From: Cohnella kolymensis
Lineage (GTDB): Bacteria; Bacillota; Bacilli; Paenibacillales; Paenibacillaceae
Length of the DNA stretch: 64,000 bases
Reading direction: 5' to 3'
NCBI RefSeq assembly: GCF_000829465.1
Contig: NZ_JXAL01000033.1
Location: 62,001 to 126,000 of the forward strand
The translations under genes were made by a program, and so were the position numbers. Below are positions 47,024-56,455 of the stretch, in pieces (within the stretch, counting starts at the first letter, position 1; every line of letters begins with the position of its first letter). Below the pieces are notes generated by a model that was not told the origin of the DNA, ran no database searches, and saw only the letters and a program-made list of their open reading frames with translations.

Positions 47024-48217
47024 TTATTCGTTCGTGCCCATTACTTCCTGAATGGCCCGCTCGGCCAATGAACGAATCACGGTGTCTTCCATAGGAGGAT
47101 TATGCAGACCCGCACGAACATCCCGGTAATACCGTTCGAGCGGCAGGGAACGGGATAAGCTGGCTCCCCCGACGATTCTCATCGCTTTATCGACAATTGA
47201 AAGAGCGGAATTGGTCGCCAGTTTCTTGGCTATACCCAGCTCGGCTCTCAGCAGAGACCGTCCCTCCGGAACTCTGTCCCAGCGATCTGCCAGCGAATAT
47301 AGGTAGGTTCGTGCGACGATCAGCTGTTCCTCCATTTCCCCGATTAGCTGCCGGATGTGGGGAAGCTCGGCTATAGGACCCGGTAAACTGTTCGGTCTGT
47401 AGCCGCCGGCAAACCGTATTGCATACTCGCGCGCAGCGTAAGCGATACCCAGGTAACACGCGGGAATATGCAGCAGCCAGCCCGCCCCGTCATCGACAGC
47501 CGTCCGGCTCTGTCCCTGCCCGAAACTTGTAATCAAATGATCGCTTGGTACAAACACCTTTTCTAAAATCACGTCATGACTGCCGGTTGCTCGCATTCCC
47601 AGCGTGTTCCACGTTTCTTCGATTCGCACCCTTTCGTCTTTCCTTACCAGAAATTCAGCGACGAAGTCGGTGTCCTCCATACTTGCAGTGACGATAAATT
47701 GGTCAAGGATCGGACTCAATGTACTGAACGTTTTCCTGCCGGTAATGAACCAGCCTCCATCCGTCTTGACGGCGGTCGTGTGCGGTTTGCCGCCCCGGCT
47801 GGGGCTTCCCGTCGCCGGCTCGCTGGCGAAGCTGTTGATCATAGCCCCATGGTGCACGACATCATGGCAGAGCCGCTTAAACAATGCGGGCGGCCAAGAA
47901 CGTACCGTGCGCCAATGCAGGATCAGCCCGACATGCCAGCCTGCGGCGAGGGCCGTGGAGCCATCTCCGCGAGCAATCCGTTCTTGCGCGAGCAGCATCT
48001 CATAGAGAGAGCGTCCATCGCCTCCGAATTCCGCCGGAACGGTGAGCTTGAGATATCCTTCTTTCCTCATGAGCTCGAAATTTTCGAACGGGAATGATCC
48101 TTCGATATCGTGCTTCGCCGCTTTCTCTGCGAACGCCGCGGCCATACGCTCAGCACGCGCCGCAATATTCTTTTCCTCCGGGGTACGGATGAAAGGATCG
48201 TGAATTGCCGTTGTCAT
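47024..48217 (-). CDS. Acyl-CoA dehydrogenase family flavoprotein
   Basis: A 397-residue FAD-dependent acyl-CoA dehydrogenase fold: N-terminal helical domain, central beta domain with [14 protein letters not shown], and C-terminal helical domain with [23 protein letters not shown]. The usual catalytic Glu is not evident, so it may be of the DszC/SfnB-like desulfurisation or monooxygenase subgroup, in which such sequences occur. Start at 48217 after GGGGG. It is divergent from the MFS gene. Confidence 0.83.
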   Translation of the reverse strand: MTTAIHDPFIRTPEEKNIAARAERMAAAFAEKAAKHDIEGSFPFENFELMRKEGYLKLTVPAEFGGDGRSLYEMLLAQERIARGDGSTALAAGWHVGLILHWRTVRSWPPALFKRLCHDVVHHGAMINSFASEPATGSPSRGGKPHTTAVKTDGGWFITGRKTFSTLSPILDQFIVTASMEDTDFVAEFLVRKDERVRIEETWNTLGMRATGSHDVILEKVFVPSDHLITSFGQGQSRTAVDDGAGWLLHIPACYLGIAYAAREYAIRFAGGYRPNSLPGPIAELPHIRQLIGEMEEQLIVARTYLYSLADRWDRVPEGRSLLRAELGIAKKLATNSALSIVDKAMRIVGGASLSRSLPLERYYRDVRAGLHNPPMEDTVIRSLAERAIQEVMGTNE

Positions 48218-48288
48218 TTTCATACCCCCTTCCAGAAGTTATAATGATAGGCAGGCTTAATAGACTTTGATAGGGGCATCGGCGGAAA

Positions 48289-49564
48289 ATGCGCAATTAT
48301 ATGCAATCGATGATAGGGGACTTATCTCCGGGAGTTCGCCGTTTTATAGGTACTGAGAGTTTGTTCGGCATAGGTGCCGGCATTCTGGCGTTGATTCTGA
48401 ATCTGCATCTCCTGCAGCTAGGCTTTAACGAGAAAGAGATTGGACAAATCACCTCCCTCGGAGCGCTGGCTACGGGACTTTTAAGCTTGCCGGCAGGATT
48501 TCTGATCCGAGTGACAGGGCGGAAACCCATGCTGGTGTTCGGGATGGCCGCAGCCGCCCTCAGCTTGATCGGATTCGGAACAGCCGCTTCGACGCTCGGG
48601 GTGACAGTCTGCCAACTCGTGTGGTCGCTAGGGATGACTGCCATCGTCACCTCGGAAATTCAATTGATTTTCGAATATTGCCGGGACAAGAGAGAGGAGA
48701 CCACAGCCTATTCTCTGCTCTTCGCGGTTTTCACATTATTTACCGGGATCGGCACACTGTTAGGCGGTTTGCTTCCGAATTGGCTCGGGGGAACCACAAC
48801 TGTATATCAGTATTCCTTTTTTTGCAGCTGCCGCATGTTTTGCGTTGGGTTCCATACTTAGAGGCGTGCTGCTTCCTGCGGGAAAAGCTTCCGATGCAAA
48901 AACAGCGGCAAAGAAGTCGACAAGTGCAAGACTGACACGCGGCGCTGCGGGGACAAAGAAATCATACTCCACTCTGTTCGTCCTATGTGCCATCATATTT
49001 ATGTCCGGGGTATTGTTCGGCTTGCTCAACCCTTATTTGAACGTAATACTCAAGTACCGGTATGATTTGAGCGACAGCGCCATCTCGCTCGTGTTGACAC
49101 TGTCGGGGTTCTTCTTGTTTCTGGGCTCTCTGCTTGTGCCATACTTACTCGAAAAAGCCGGCATCCGGCGAGCATTCGGCCTCCTGTTTCTGTGCAATGC
49201 TTTGTTCGCTTTCCTTCTCGCGCTTGCCATGCCGGCACCCGTCTTTTCTGTCCTACTGCTGCTTCGAGGCGGATTGTTCTCCATGTTGAGCAACGTACTC
49301 GACAGCGAAGCGATGTCCGCAGTGCCGGAAGCAGACCGCAATCTGTTTGCGGGCATGCGCAACATCTCCCGAAGCGCAGGCAACTCATTGGCGGCGTATG
49401 CTGCCGGCTTGATTCTGGCGGAATCCGATTACAGTACGCCGTTCATACTTACCGGCACGATGCTCGTGCTCGGTTACCTGATCTATCTCTGGTCGGCGCA
49501 GCGATCTTGGAGCGGCGGGCTTCACAGTCAGCGGCAGAGTTATAATTTTATTTTATATTGCTGA
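48289..49564 (+). CDS. MFS transporter, frameshifted in a T7 run
   Basis: Restored length about 424 residues, twelve helices. The N-half (LFGIGAGILALILNLHLLQLG) ends abnormally after YQYSF; at 48817-48823 seven T occur where six would give YSFFAAACFALGSILRGVL and carry on in the second frame through the C-half. A sequence error is likely. The final residues overlap the convergent NRDE gene by 25 bp. Substrate unknown. Confidence 0.85.
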
Positions 49565-50295
49565 TCATTCAGCCCATCCTTAGAGTACACCCGTTCCGTA
49601 AAGATCATTTCTTCATCGCTCATCAATAAAACGGACGAGCTCCTCGTTCCATATCGATCACTCGCAATAAAAATTGGAGACAGGATGCGCTCCCATTCCA
49701 GAGTCACACCTGTTTTCGGAAGCATTTCGTCAGAGACCGGATCATCCCTTCGCAGAAGGGCTAACAGTTGATCGATGATAGAGTCATCATTCCGATCTAC
49801 AATCCATGAAAGCTCCTCTTTTCCTGCCTTTACCTTCGGCCACTCGGAGTTTAACAGGTGATTGCTCACCCCAAAAATCCCTTTTTCCAGCTGTTGAACC
49901 TTATTCTCGATATTGGAGTAGTAGTATAGCTCCTCTGTATCGCCTGCCAGTAAATTGTAACCCGGATATAAATGACGTTTTTTTGCCGCTTCATTCATGT
50001 AAGAGCCGGGAGTCTCTTCTTTCTTCAAAAAATCTGCGACCAACTCACCGCGGGAACGCTGCCCCTCCGTTATTTCCTGAGGATTCCGGTAGTTAGTTAG
50101 AAATGCGAAACGCCCGGTTGTCGTGATTCCCATCCATGTACCCATCTTGAGTAAGTCTCTGCCGGCAAGAATGTGCGGATGATCCTCCCAATAATGAACG
50201 GGTTCGGTCGGTCGGTTGTAAAATTCATCGCGATTGGCAGCAACAATAAGCTTGAATTTCTTATGCGCGTGATAAGCAAACAATATGAGGCACAA
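49540..50295 (-). CDS. NRDE family protein (TANGO2-like)
   Basis: A 251-residue Ntn-hydrolase-like protein beginning with Cys2 (MCLILFAYHAH), followed by the eponymous AANRDEFYNRP near residues 19-29, ILAGRDLLKMGTWMGI and FLTNYRNP. The role of bacterial NRDE proteins is unknown; eukaryotic TANGO2 is linked to heme or lipid trafficking. ORF has a plain start and no neighbours in an operon except the small gene upstream. Confidence 0.9.
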   Translation of the reverse strand: MCLILFAYHAHKKFKLIVAANRDEFYNRPTEPVHYWEDHPHILAGRDLLKMGTWMGITTTGRFAFLTNYRNPQEITEGQRSRGELVADFLKKEETPGSYMNEAAKKRHLYPGYNLLAGDTEELYYYSNIENKVQQLEKGIFGVSNHLLNSEWPKVKAGKEELSWIVDRNDDSIIDQLLALLRRDDPVSDEMLPKTGVTLEWERILSPIFIASDRYGTRSSSVLLMSDEEMIFTERVYSKDGLNDQQYKIKL

Positions 50296-50328
50296 TTTCA
50301 GATCCCAGCTTTCCTGATTTCTTGGCTG

Positions 50329-50457
50329 TCACCTTTTTTGCCTTTCGAGCCGGTCCAGTCTCTCCTCTATTTTAGCCAATCTCCTGTGAATTCTATAAAA
50401 CATAGGTACAAAACACAGTACGATAAATACACCGCCCCACACAGCTGCATTGTTCAT
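50329..50457 (-). CDS. Small membrane-anchored coiled-coil protein
   Basis: A 42-residue peptide: one membrane helix (AAVWGGVFIVLCFVPMFY, about 4-21) followed by a basic coiled-coil tail (RRLAKIEERLDRLERQKR). An AAAGGG site precedes the ATG at 50457. Similar tiny anchored proteins are common in Bacillales; no family name given. It lies between the NRDE gene and the racemase-like gene, all on the minus strand. Confidence 0.6.
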   Translation of the reverse strand: MNNAAVWGGVFIVLCFVPMFYRIHRRLAKIEERLDRLERQKR

Positions 50458-50478
50458 GGATTACACCCTTTCACACAT

Positions 50479-51150
50479 TTATTTGTTCTTTTCCAAAACT
50501 GTACTTTGCATATGAGTGACTAGAGCGGTCAAAGGATTCAGAATCCTTACATTCATTTCGGCTTCTACGTGTCGCGCTGCGTCCACCATGGACAATTGAG
50601 CGACGGAAATAACTTGGTTCGGGTTCGTAAGCGTTAGACCTTGTATGTATTTTGAAATCTCCGTATCGTACGCTTCCTTGTTGCCCTGCATGATCAGATC
50701 GAAAGTATTTTCAATGACACGCACCTCCACTTTAATGGATTTCCCATGTCGACGCGCATATTCATCAAGCCTTTCCATCGTGCCGGCAACAGTGGCAGGA
50801 TTCGTGAACAGGAGGATTTGCGGTTCTTCCACATCGCAAACGCCGCCAAAGAACGGCTCGTCGATCTTGATGACGGGAACGGTCAATGGAAGCTGTACAC
50901 CTTGTAACAGTGCGATGTAATTCGTGCAGGTAATAAGAACGGCATCCACATCAGACTGCGAAATCCACTCCAGCTGGGAGGCAACCCTCTCTTGAATTCC
51001 CGTAAAATGTTGATTTCCGGCCGAGGATATGCGGAACATCAGTCCGGGATCCACAAAGTGAACCAGCTCCACATTTTCGTCGGTCAATTCTTTTTCTATA
51101 TACCCGATATTTGAATAATGAGCATGCAAACAGCCTATTCTTGTCTTCAT
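50479..51150 (-). CDS. Asp/Glu racemase-like protein
   Basis: A 223-residue protein starting at ATG 51150 (AGGCGG upstream). It carries the two cysteine regions of the Asp/Glu racemase superfamily: LITCTNYIALLQ (first Cys) and a second region near SVAQLSMVDAAR in which the usual Cys is not seen. So it may not be a two-base racemase. Substrate unknown. Confidence 0.75.
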   Translation of the reverse strand: MKTRIGCLHAHYSNIGYIEKELTDENVELVHFVDPGLMFRISSAGNQHFTGIQERVASQLEWISQSDVDAVLITCTNYIALLQGVQLPLTVPVIKIDEPFFGGVCDVEEPQILLFTNPATVAGTMERLDEYARRHGKSIKVEVRVIENTFDLIMQGNKEAYDTEISKYIQGLTLTNPNQVISVAQLSMVDAARHVEAEMNVRILNPLTALVTHMQSTVLEKNK

Positions 51151-51260
51151 CTGCGAACCGCCTCGTAAGTTTTTATTAATTGTATCATACGGGCTAATGC
51201 CCGGACCGTATGGGCGTTGTGCCATACAATATGAATAAAGACCCAGAGAGGAGATATGAC

Positions 51261-51497
51261 ATGCAGCTGTATTGCGATCTTGTTCCCATCCCGATGTACA
51301 CGCTCGAACATCACCTCTACTATAAACAAGTCTGTGAATGGTATTTGGATATGGAGACAAACAAGCAGCACTTATGGGCGTTTCACTTCGATCGAACGAA
51401 TCATTTTGACAGATGGGTGAAAGAAAGAGAACATCCATTTCCCGAGACAGCGCATGAACAAGAGGACAAAAGCAGGCCGTTAGTGGTCGTGGCCTGA
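51261..51497 (+). CDS. Small hypothetical protein
   Basis: A 78-residue, His-, Tyr- and Glu-rich protein (LVPIPMYTLEHHLYYKQVCE, WAFHFDRTNHFDRWV). The ATG at 51261 has AGAGGAG just upstream. No family or membrane segment recognised. It is 92 bp before the twin P-loop ATPase on the same strand. Confidence 0.6.
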   Translation: MQLYCDLVPIPMYTLEHHLYYKQVCEWYLDMETNKQHLWAFHFDRTNHFDRWVKEREHPFPETAHEQEDKSRPLVVVA

Positions 51498-51589
51498 CAG
51501 CTCCAATAGGCGTTAACAGGAGTGGGCAAACACCCAAAACGGCGGCATGCATATAATGCGATACATCGATTTCAAGGGAGTGTTGCCAT

Positions 51590-52687
51590 ATGACCGGAAC
51601 CGCCCGTCATTTTTTTGCCCGAGGCAATACGGCACACGGTGTCCATTATCTATACCATTCCGCATTTCAAGGGCTGTCTAAAATGGTTGTCCTTACTGGT
51701 TGGCCGGGAACGGGTAAGTCGACGGCAATTCGCGGGTTAGCGGACGCCGCGATAAACCAAGGATGGAGCGTGGAATTATTCCATTCCCCGTTAAATCCGG
51801 ATGAACTTGACGCCTTGATCATTCCCGGGCTGAAGATCGGAGTCGCGGATGGAACCGTATGCGAAGGACTTCCATCTTCAAGCAGCGTGGAAACTGTGTA
51901 TCTTGAATTTGGGAACGCGTTGAACCGGAGTCTTCTGTCCGAGGAGACTGTGGAACAAGTTGAGACGCTTCAGGAACAGCTGCAAACCTACTATGGTAAA
52001 GCTTATGAATCGTTCTTGTCAGCATTGCGGGTACACGATGAATGGGAGAAATTTTACATTGAGGCAATGGATTTCGATAAGGCGGATGAACTGGTGCACG
52101 AGCTGGTTGACTCCTTATTCGGAAGCCGGACGGTAAGCCAGAAAGCATCCGTACGCCATCTCTTTTTCGGAGCAGCGACACCAAGAGGCTCTGTCGATCA
52201 TATTCAGAATCTTACAGCAGACCTCGGCAGAAGGATTTTGCTTAAGGGACGTCCCGGTTCCGGAAAATCGACGCTGCTCAAACGTCTGGCCGCTGCAGCC
52301 GAGGCCCGGGGCTTCGATGTCGAAGTGTTTCACTGCGGCTTTGATCCGAACAGTCTTGACATGCTGATTTTCCCGGAAATCGGTTCCGCCATCTTCGACA
52401 GCACCGCCCCTCACGAATATTTCCCCAAGAGGGACAGTGACGAAATTCTGGATATGTACGAACGTCTAATCGTACCCGGAACCGATGAACGGTTCGCTGA
52501 AGAACTGGAGCCGATCAAACAACGGTACTCGCAAAAAATGAAAGAGGCTATTGCCTATTTGGAAGAGGCTCGGCAGTTGGACGGACGGATCAAACGGTTC
52601 TATACGGAAGCCACTGACTTTACTGTTGTTGATAGATTGAACAACGAGCTGCGGCAAACGGTTGACGAGTCAGCATCGATCCGTTAG
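51590..52687 (+). CDS. Twin P-loop ATPase (PRK06851-like)
   Basis: A 365-residue protein made of two homologous nucleotide-binding halves. Walker A loops are GWPGTGKST at about 37-45 and GRPGSGKST at about 222-230; each is followed by similar blocks (VELFHSPLNPDELDALIIP and VEVFHCGFDPNSLDMLIFPE). Each half opens with HFFARGNTAHG or HLFFGAATPRG. The family is widespread in Firmicutes, with no proven function. AAGGGAG precedes the start and a 19-base stem terminator follows. Confidence 0.85.
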   Translation: MTGTARHFFARGNTAHGVHYLYHSAFQGLSKMVVLTGWPGTGKSTAIRGLADAAINQGWSVELFHSPLNPDELDALIIPGLKIGVADGTVCEGLPSSSSVETVYLEFGNALNRSLLSEETVEQVETLQEQLQTYYGKAYESFLSALRVHDEWEKFYIEAMDFDKADELVHELVDSLFGSRTVSQKASVRHLFFGAATPRGSVDHIQNLTADLGRRILLKGRPGSGKSTLLKRLAAAAEARGFDVEVFHCGFDPNSLDMLIFPEIGSAIFDSTAPHEYFPKRDSDEILDMYERLIVPGTDERFAEELEPIKQRYSQKMKEAIAYLEEARQLDGRIKRFYTEATDFTVVDRLNNELRQTVDESASIR

Positions 52688-52705
52688 CAGCCAGCATGCT
52701 GAGCA

Positions 52706-52750
52706 AGAAAGACTGAGACCGTTAATATTAACGTTCTCAGTCTTTCTGTA
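52706..52750 (+). terminator. Long-stem terminator after the twin P-loop ATPase
   Basis: AGAAAGACTGAGACCGTTAA pairs with TTAACGTTCTCAGTCTTTCT with one mismatch and a two-base loop. The T run is short. Confidence 0.7.
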
Positions 52751-52879
52751 TGACCGCCGCACCCTGAGCAATTGTTTAACGGGCCTGGCGCCCGCTAACA
52801 GCTCTCACACTCGCAAAGACTGTCTCATAACGGGCCGCAGGCACGTTATCTGTCCCGCATTCTTTATTGATATTGCTAA

Positions 52880-53121
52880 TAAATCAAAACAATACATATT
52901 CCAAAACGACATGGAAAGAACTTACAATTCAAAAAGGAGGTTTTCAGGCAAGAAAGGCTTTACCATAAGCCTGGGCGGGTAAGCAAGACGAGGAACTTAG
53001 CGAAATCACAGGCATTCATGATGCAACCTTCTGCTTCACGGGACGGTTTATTGCGGGAGCTCGATCATTCGAGAACATAATGAAAATGGCCCGGCTCGCT
53101 GTAGAAGCAGAAGAAGAGTGA
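52880..53121 (+). pseudogene. Decayed MYG1-like protein fragment
   Basis: The plus-strand frame ending with TGA at 53119 reads GGFQARKALP, a TAA at 52966-52968, then AWAGKQDEELSEITGIHDAT and FCFTGRFIAGARSFENIMKM, ARLAVEAEEE. This is the ending of MYG1/UPF0160 metal-dependent hydrolases, where Glu (GAA) is expected in place of the TAA. There is no start or N-terminal domain. I read it as the leftover C-terminus of a deleted gene. Confidence 0.6.
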
Positions 53122-53149
53122 GAGCTTGCATCTGTGGGCGCATCCAAAA

Positions 53150-53190
53150 ATAAAGGGACAGAGCAATCAATCAGCTCGTCCCTTTTCTTC
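53150..53190 (-). terminator. Terminator at the end of the sugar-acid operon
   Basis: AAAGGGACAGAGC / GCTCGTCCCTTT stem with a loop of nine; on the minus strand followed by TTTATTTTTGG. It lies 3 bp after the kdgK stop. Confidence 0.82.
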
Positions 53191-53192
53191 TT

Positions 53193-54116
53193 CTATTGCT
53201 GTTTCATTAGAAATGCTTCAACAGTCTCTTGATCAGGGATCGGCGCCACTGCCCCATACCCCGTTGTCGAAATGGCCGCAGCAGCATTGGCGTACCGCGC
53301 AGCTTCCGGCATTGAAACGCCCTTCAGCATCTGGGAGAGAAATGCGCCGTCGAACGTATCTCCCGCACCGGTTGCATCCACGGAATTCACTTGAAATCCG
53401 TCGATCCGGTGACGTTCATCGAAGGTGGCGACCAGTACGCCCCGTTTTCCCAGCTTTAGAGCTATGCGCTTAACTCCCATCTGCAAATAATGATCCACAA
53501 TCTGATCTTCATCCTGAAGTCCGGTAAGCTGTTCGGCATCTTCATAGCTCGGCATAAAAACATCGGACAATACCGCCGAATTTTCAATAACGGCCTTCGC
53601 TTGAGCAAGCGGCCAGAGCTTCAGCCGAAGATTGGCATCATATGAAACCATGACGCCGTTCGAACGGGCAATATGAATGGCTCGATTAATCGCGTCGCAG
53701 CTGCTCTCGCTTATCGCTTGGCTGATTCCAGAAACATGCAGAAGCTTGGTTCCCTTTATCATGCTCTCGCTTATTTCATAGGCATTCAGCAAACTGGCGG
53801 CGGATCCTTTGCGATAATACGTAAACTGGTGCCCTTGGTCGGTATGGGTAACAAAATAAATGCCTGTCGGAGCCTTGGGATCTCGAATCACCAGTTTTGT
53901 GTCAATGCCTTCATGCTGCCATAGTTCCATAAACCGGTCTCCGAAAACATCCTGTCCCAGTCGCGTAAAATAACCTACTTTCGCCCCTTGCCTGGATGCG
54001 GCAACCGCAAAATTCGACGTATCACCTCCCAAACCGGGCAAGTAAATATTGCCGCGATGAGGATCGCGAATCTCGCTGAACTCCATCATCGGTTCCCCAA
54101 TGGCGAGAATATCCAT
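53193..54116 (-). CDS. kdgK: PfkB family sugar kinase, probably 2-dehydro-3-deoxygluconate kinase
   Basis: A 307-residue ribokinase-fold kinase. The start at 54116 (GGAGTG upstream) opens MDILAIGEPMMEFSE; the PfkB motifs GLGGDTSNFAVAASRQG near 34-50 and the anion-hole/ATP motif VDATGAGDTFDGAFLS near 245-260 are present. In the operon with a KDPG aldolase, KDG phosphorylation is the obvious role, an inference; other 2-keto-3-deoxy sugars are possible. Last gene of the operon. Confidence 0.88.
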   Translation of the reverse strand: MDILAIGEPMMEFSEIRDPHRGNIYLPGLGGDTSNFAVAASRQGAKVGYFTRLGQDVFGDRFMELWQHEGIDTKLVIRDPKAPTGIYFVTHTDQGHQFTYYRKGSAASLLNAYEISESMIKGTKLLHVSGISQAISESSCDAINRAIHIARSNGVMVSYDANLRLKLWPLAQAKAVIENSAVLSDVFMPSYEDAEQLTGLQDEDQIVDHYLQMGVKRIALKLGKRGVLVATFDERHRIDGFQVNSVDATGAGDTFDGAFLSQMLKGVSMPEAARYANAAAAISTTGYGAVAPIPDQETVEAFLMKQQ

Positions 54117-54126
54117 ACGGTCACTC

Positions 54127-54784
54127 CTAAATTCGGTTATACTTCTTGATGCCTTCGCGCAGCGATTTTGTTTCTCTGATGTACTTCGCTTGTTCCGCTT
54201 CTCTTTGTTCGATTTCAAGAGCTCTTTCCAATACTTGATCGACATGCTTTTGAGGTACGACGACAACCCCATCGATGTCCGCGACAATCAGATCGCCTGG
54301 ATTTACAGTCACGCCGCCGCATTCAACAGGAACATTCATGGCTTCCGTCTTATACCGTCCCAGCGTCGTTCCAGGAGATACGCTTCGGGCGTAGACAGGG
54401 AAACCATAGTCGCGTCTGATCTCGGTTACATCGCGAACGCCGGCATCAAGCACGGCTCCTGCAAGATTGTTTACGTATGCGCCGGCCGTCATCAAGCCTC
54501 CCCATACGGCAACATTGCGGTCGCTGCCTTCCACGCCGATGACGATTACGCTGCCCTCTTCAGACTCATCAATCGCATCGAGTGCAAGTACCGGAGGCAA
54601 TACTTCGTTAGTAGGCACTTCTTTCACGGTAACCGCCGGTCCGACGAATTTTTTTATTATTGATTTGAGGCTTAATTTCAAAATCCATATAGCCTGTTTT
54701 GCCTACAATCTGATCAACGGCATCCGCTACAGAAGCTGTGGTAACCAGACTGAACTTCTCGATCACATTTTTGGAATAAACCAT
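54127..54784 (-). CDS. RraA/HMG aldolase-like protein, frameshifted in an A7 run
   Basis: Restored length 218 residues. The N-part starts at ATG 54784 (GAGGGAGGTA) and reads VIEKFSLVTTASVADAVDQI; at 54649-54655 seven T (minus A) need to be six to join NNKK to FVGPAVTVKEV. The core has VWGGLMTAGAY and AGVRDVTEIRRDYGFPVYAR, the RraA fold used by 4-hydroxy-4-methyl-2-oxoglutarate aldolases and oxaloacetate decarboxylases. Here it may split a keto-acid intermediate. A sequence error is likely. Confidence 0.85.
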
Positions 54785-54800
54785 GATGTACCTCCCTCAA

Positions 54801-55439
54801 TTACGTTTCTATTGATTGTAAATACTTCCTCCCCAGTTCGATAAAGCTCGCGGGATCATTTTCTATCAAAGCCGTGTTTACCAGATCGCTGCCTACGCCG
54901 ACGAAGGATGCGCCTGCCTGGAAGTAGTCGCCTATATTATGCAGATTTACTCCGCCTGTCGGAACGAGCGGAATGGAAGGAAACACAGACCTCAGTGACT
55001 TCAAATAACCGGGGCCGCCCATGGAATGCGCCGGAAAAACTTTAATGGCCGCGCTCCCTCGATTCCATGCCGTATAAATTTCGGAAGGTGTCAGTCCGCT
55101 TAAAATACACAGCACATTCGCTTCTTTGCACAACTCGGGCACATGATCCGCCAGAACAGGCGAAATGATGTATTTCGCGCCCGCCTCAATGCATGCTTGC
55201 GCTTCCTTGGCATTCAATACCGTGCCTGCGCCGACCAGAACATTTTCTTGCGCGGAAAATTGCTTGATGAGCTCTACCGCTCCCGGCACGGACAATGTGA
55301 TTTCTGCTGTATGAAAGCCGGCATTCAGGAGTAGACGGACTGCGTTGTAAGCCAGCTCGGTGGAGCTTGTTCTGATTACGGGAACGATTCGACAAGTAGA
55401 GAGCTGAGTTAACATGTCTGAAACCACGTTTCCTTGCAA
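54801..55439 (-). CDS. eda: 2-Keto-3-deoxy-6-phosphogluconate aldolase
   Basis: A class I KDPG/KHG aldolase that cleaves KDPG to pyruvate and glyceraldehyde-3-phosphate. RIVPVIRTSS, the glutamate in TAEITLSVPGA, LVGAGTVLNAKEAQ and the Schiff-base lysine in IKVFPAHSMGGPGYLKSL are present. A TTG at 55439 with GGGAGG 7 bases before it is chosen (212 residues); ATG 55415 is an alternative and ATG 55454 would overlap the upstream gene. Eda acts just after KdgK. Confidence 0.9.
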   Translation of the reverse strand: MQGNVVSDMLTQLSTCRIVPVIRTSSTELAYNAVRLLLNAGFHTAEITLSVPGAVELIKQFSAQENVLVGAGTVLNAKEAQACIEAGAKYIISPVLADHVPELCKEANVLCILSGLTPSEIYTAWNRGSAAIKVFPAHSMGGPGYLKSLRSVFPSIPLVPTGGVNLHNIGDYFQAGASFVGVGSDLVNTALIENDPASFIELGRKYLQSIET

Positions 55440-55441
55440 CC

Positions 55442-56416
55442 TTAATCCTCCCATCTGTTAACCCATGCCCCTGGGGGGGAACCGGAAAAAACTTTGGCGA
55501 TTTCCAAAGCCGCCTTTCCCTGCAAATCGCGCAGCGATTCTTCCGAATACCATCCCGTATGATCGGTGGCAATGACGTTATGCTGTTGAAAAAGAGGTTG
55601 ATTCAGGTTAGGCGGTTCCATCTCAAATACATCAAGTCCCGCACCTAATATCTTTCTGTCCTGCAGCACTTGGGCCAAGGCTTCTTCGTCAACAAGACCG
55701 CCTCTTGCCGTATTCACAAGAATCGCATTCGGTTTCATTAAAGTTAATTTGGATCTGTCCAAAAGATGATAGCTTTCGGTTGTGAGCGGCAAATGAAGTG
55801 AGATCACATCGGATTCGGCACAAAGCTGTTCCAAAGTTACATACTCGACTTCAGGGACCGGATGTTTAGCAGACGGATCGTATACTAATGTTTTTCCGAA
55901 TCCCAGTCCGGAAACCTTCTGATGAAAGGCCTGCCCGATTCTCCCAAATCCGATAATGCCAACCGTGCGTCCCTTTAAAGAATACATAGGCTCTCTGGGT
56001 CCGATGTTCCACGACCCGCCGCGCACCGCATGATCCCGAGATACGATCCGACGAGATACCGCCATCAGCAGCGCAAGCGCATGCTCCGCCACTTCATCGC
56101 TGCCATAATCGGGAACGTTCGCAACATAGATACCTTTTGCGCGTGCAGCTATCAAATCGATATTGTCGACACCGACACCATACCGGACAATAACTTTACA
56201 TTTCTCCATTGCACCAATCGTTTGCGCGGTGATTGGCGTTTCACGAACCATGACTGCGTCCGCTGATCTTACGGCATCCAGCAATAAAACCAGGTCTCCA
56301 CTGACGTGCACGTGCTCCACTGTTGAATGAAATGGGGCCAAAATTTCCTTTTCCATTTCATAATGCGGGTAAAAGGCATTCACGATCACGACACGCATGA
56401 TTGAAGTTTCGGCCAT
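55442..56416 (-). CDS. D-2-hydroxyacid dehydrogenase family protein
   Basis: A 324-residue NAD-dependent D-isomer specific 2-hydroxyacid dehydrogenase. The Rossmann motif VGIIGFGRIGQAF is near residue 150 and the catalytic Arg, Glu and His occur in VNTARGGLVDEEAL, DVFEMEP and ATDHTGWYSEES. Closest in pattern to the C-terminal-binding-protein/SerA-like group. In the operon it could reduce a 2-keto acid or oxidise an aldonate; substrate unknown. Confidence 0.9.
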   Translation of the reverse strand: MAETSIMRVVIVNAFYPHYEMEKEILAPFHSTVEHVHVSGDLVLLLDAVRSADAVMVRETPITAQTIGAMEKCKVIVRYGVGVDNIDLIAARAKGIYVANVPDYGSDEVAEHALALLMAVSRRIVSRDHAVRGGSWNIGPREPMYSLKGRTVGIIGFGRIGQAFHQKVSGLGFGKTLVYDPSAKHPVPEVEYVTLEQLCAESDVISLHLPLTTESYHLLDRSKLTLMKPNAILVNTARGGLVDEEALAQVLQDRKILGAGLDVFEMEPPNLNQPLFQQHNVIATDHTGWYSEESLRDLQGKAALEIAKVFSGSPPGAWVNRWED

Positions 56417-56455
56417 CCGTCATTCATCCTTCATGATGAGAGTAAACGTCTGTGA

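Noticed and set aside
52748..52880. GC-rich short inverted repeats after the twin P-loop gene
   Set aside because: Arms of only four or five bases without further structure; not distinguishable from chance.
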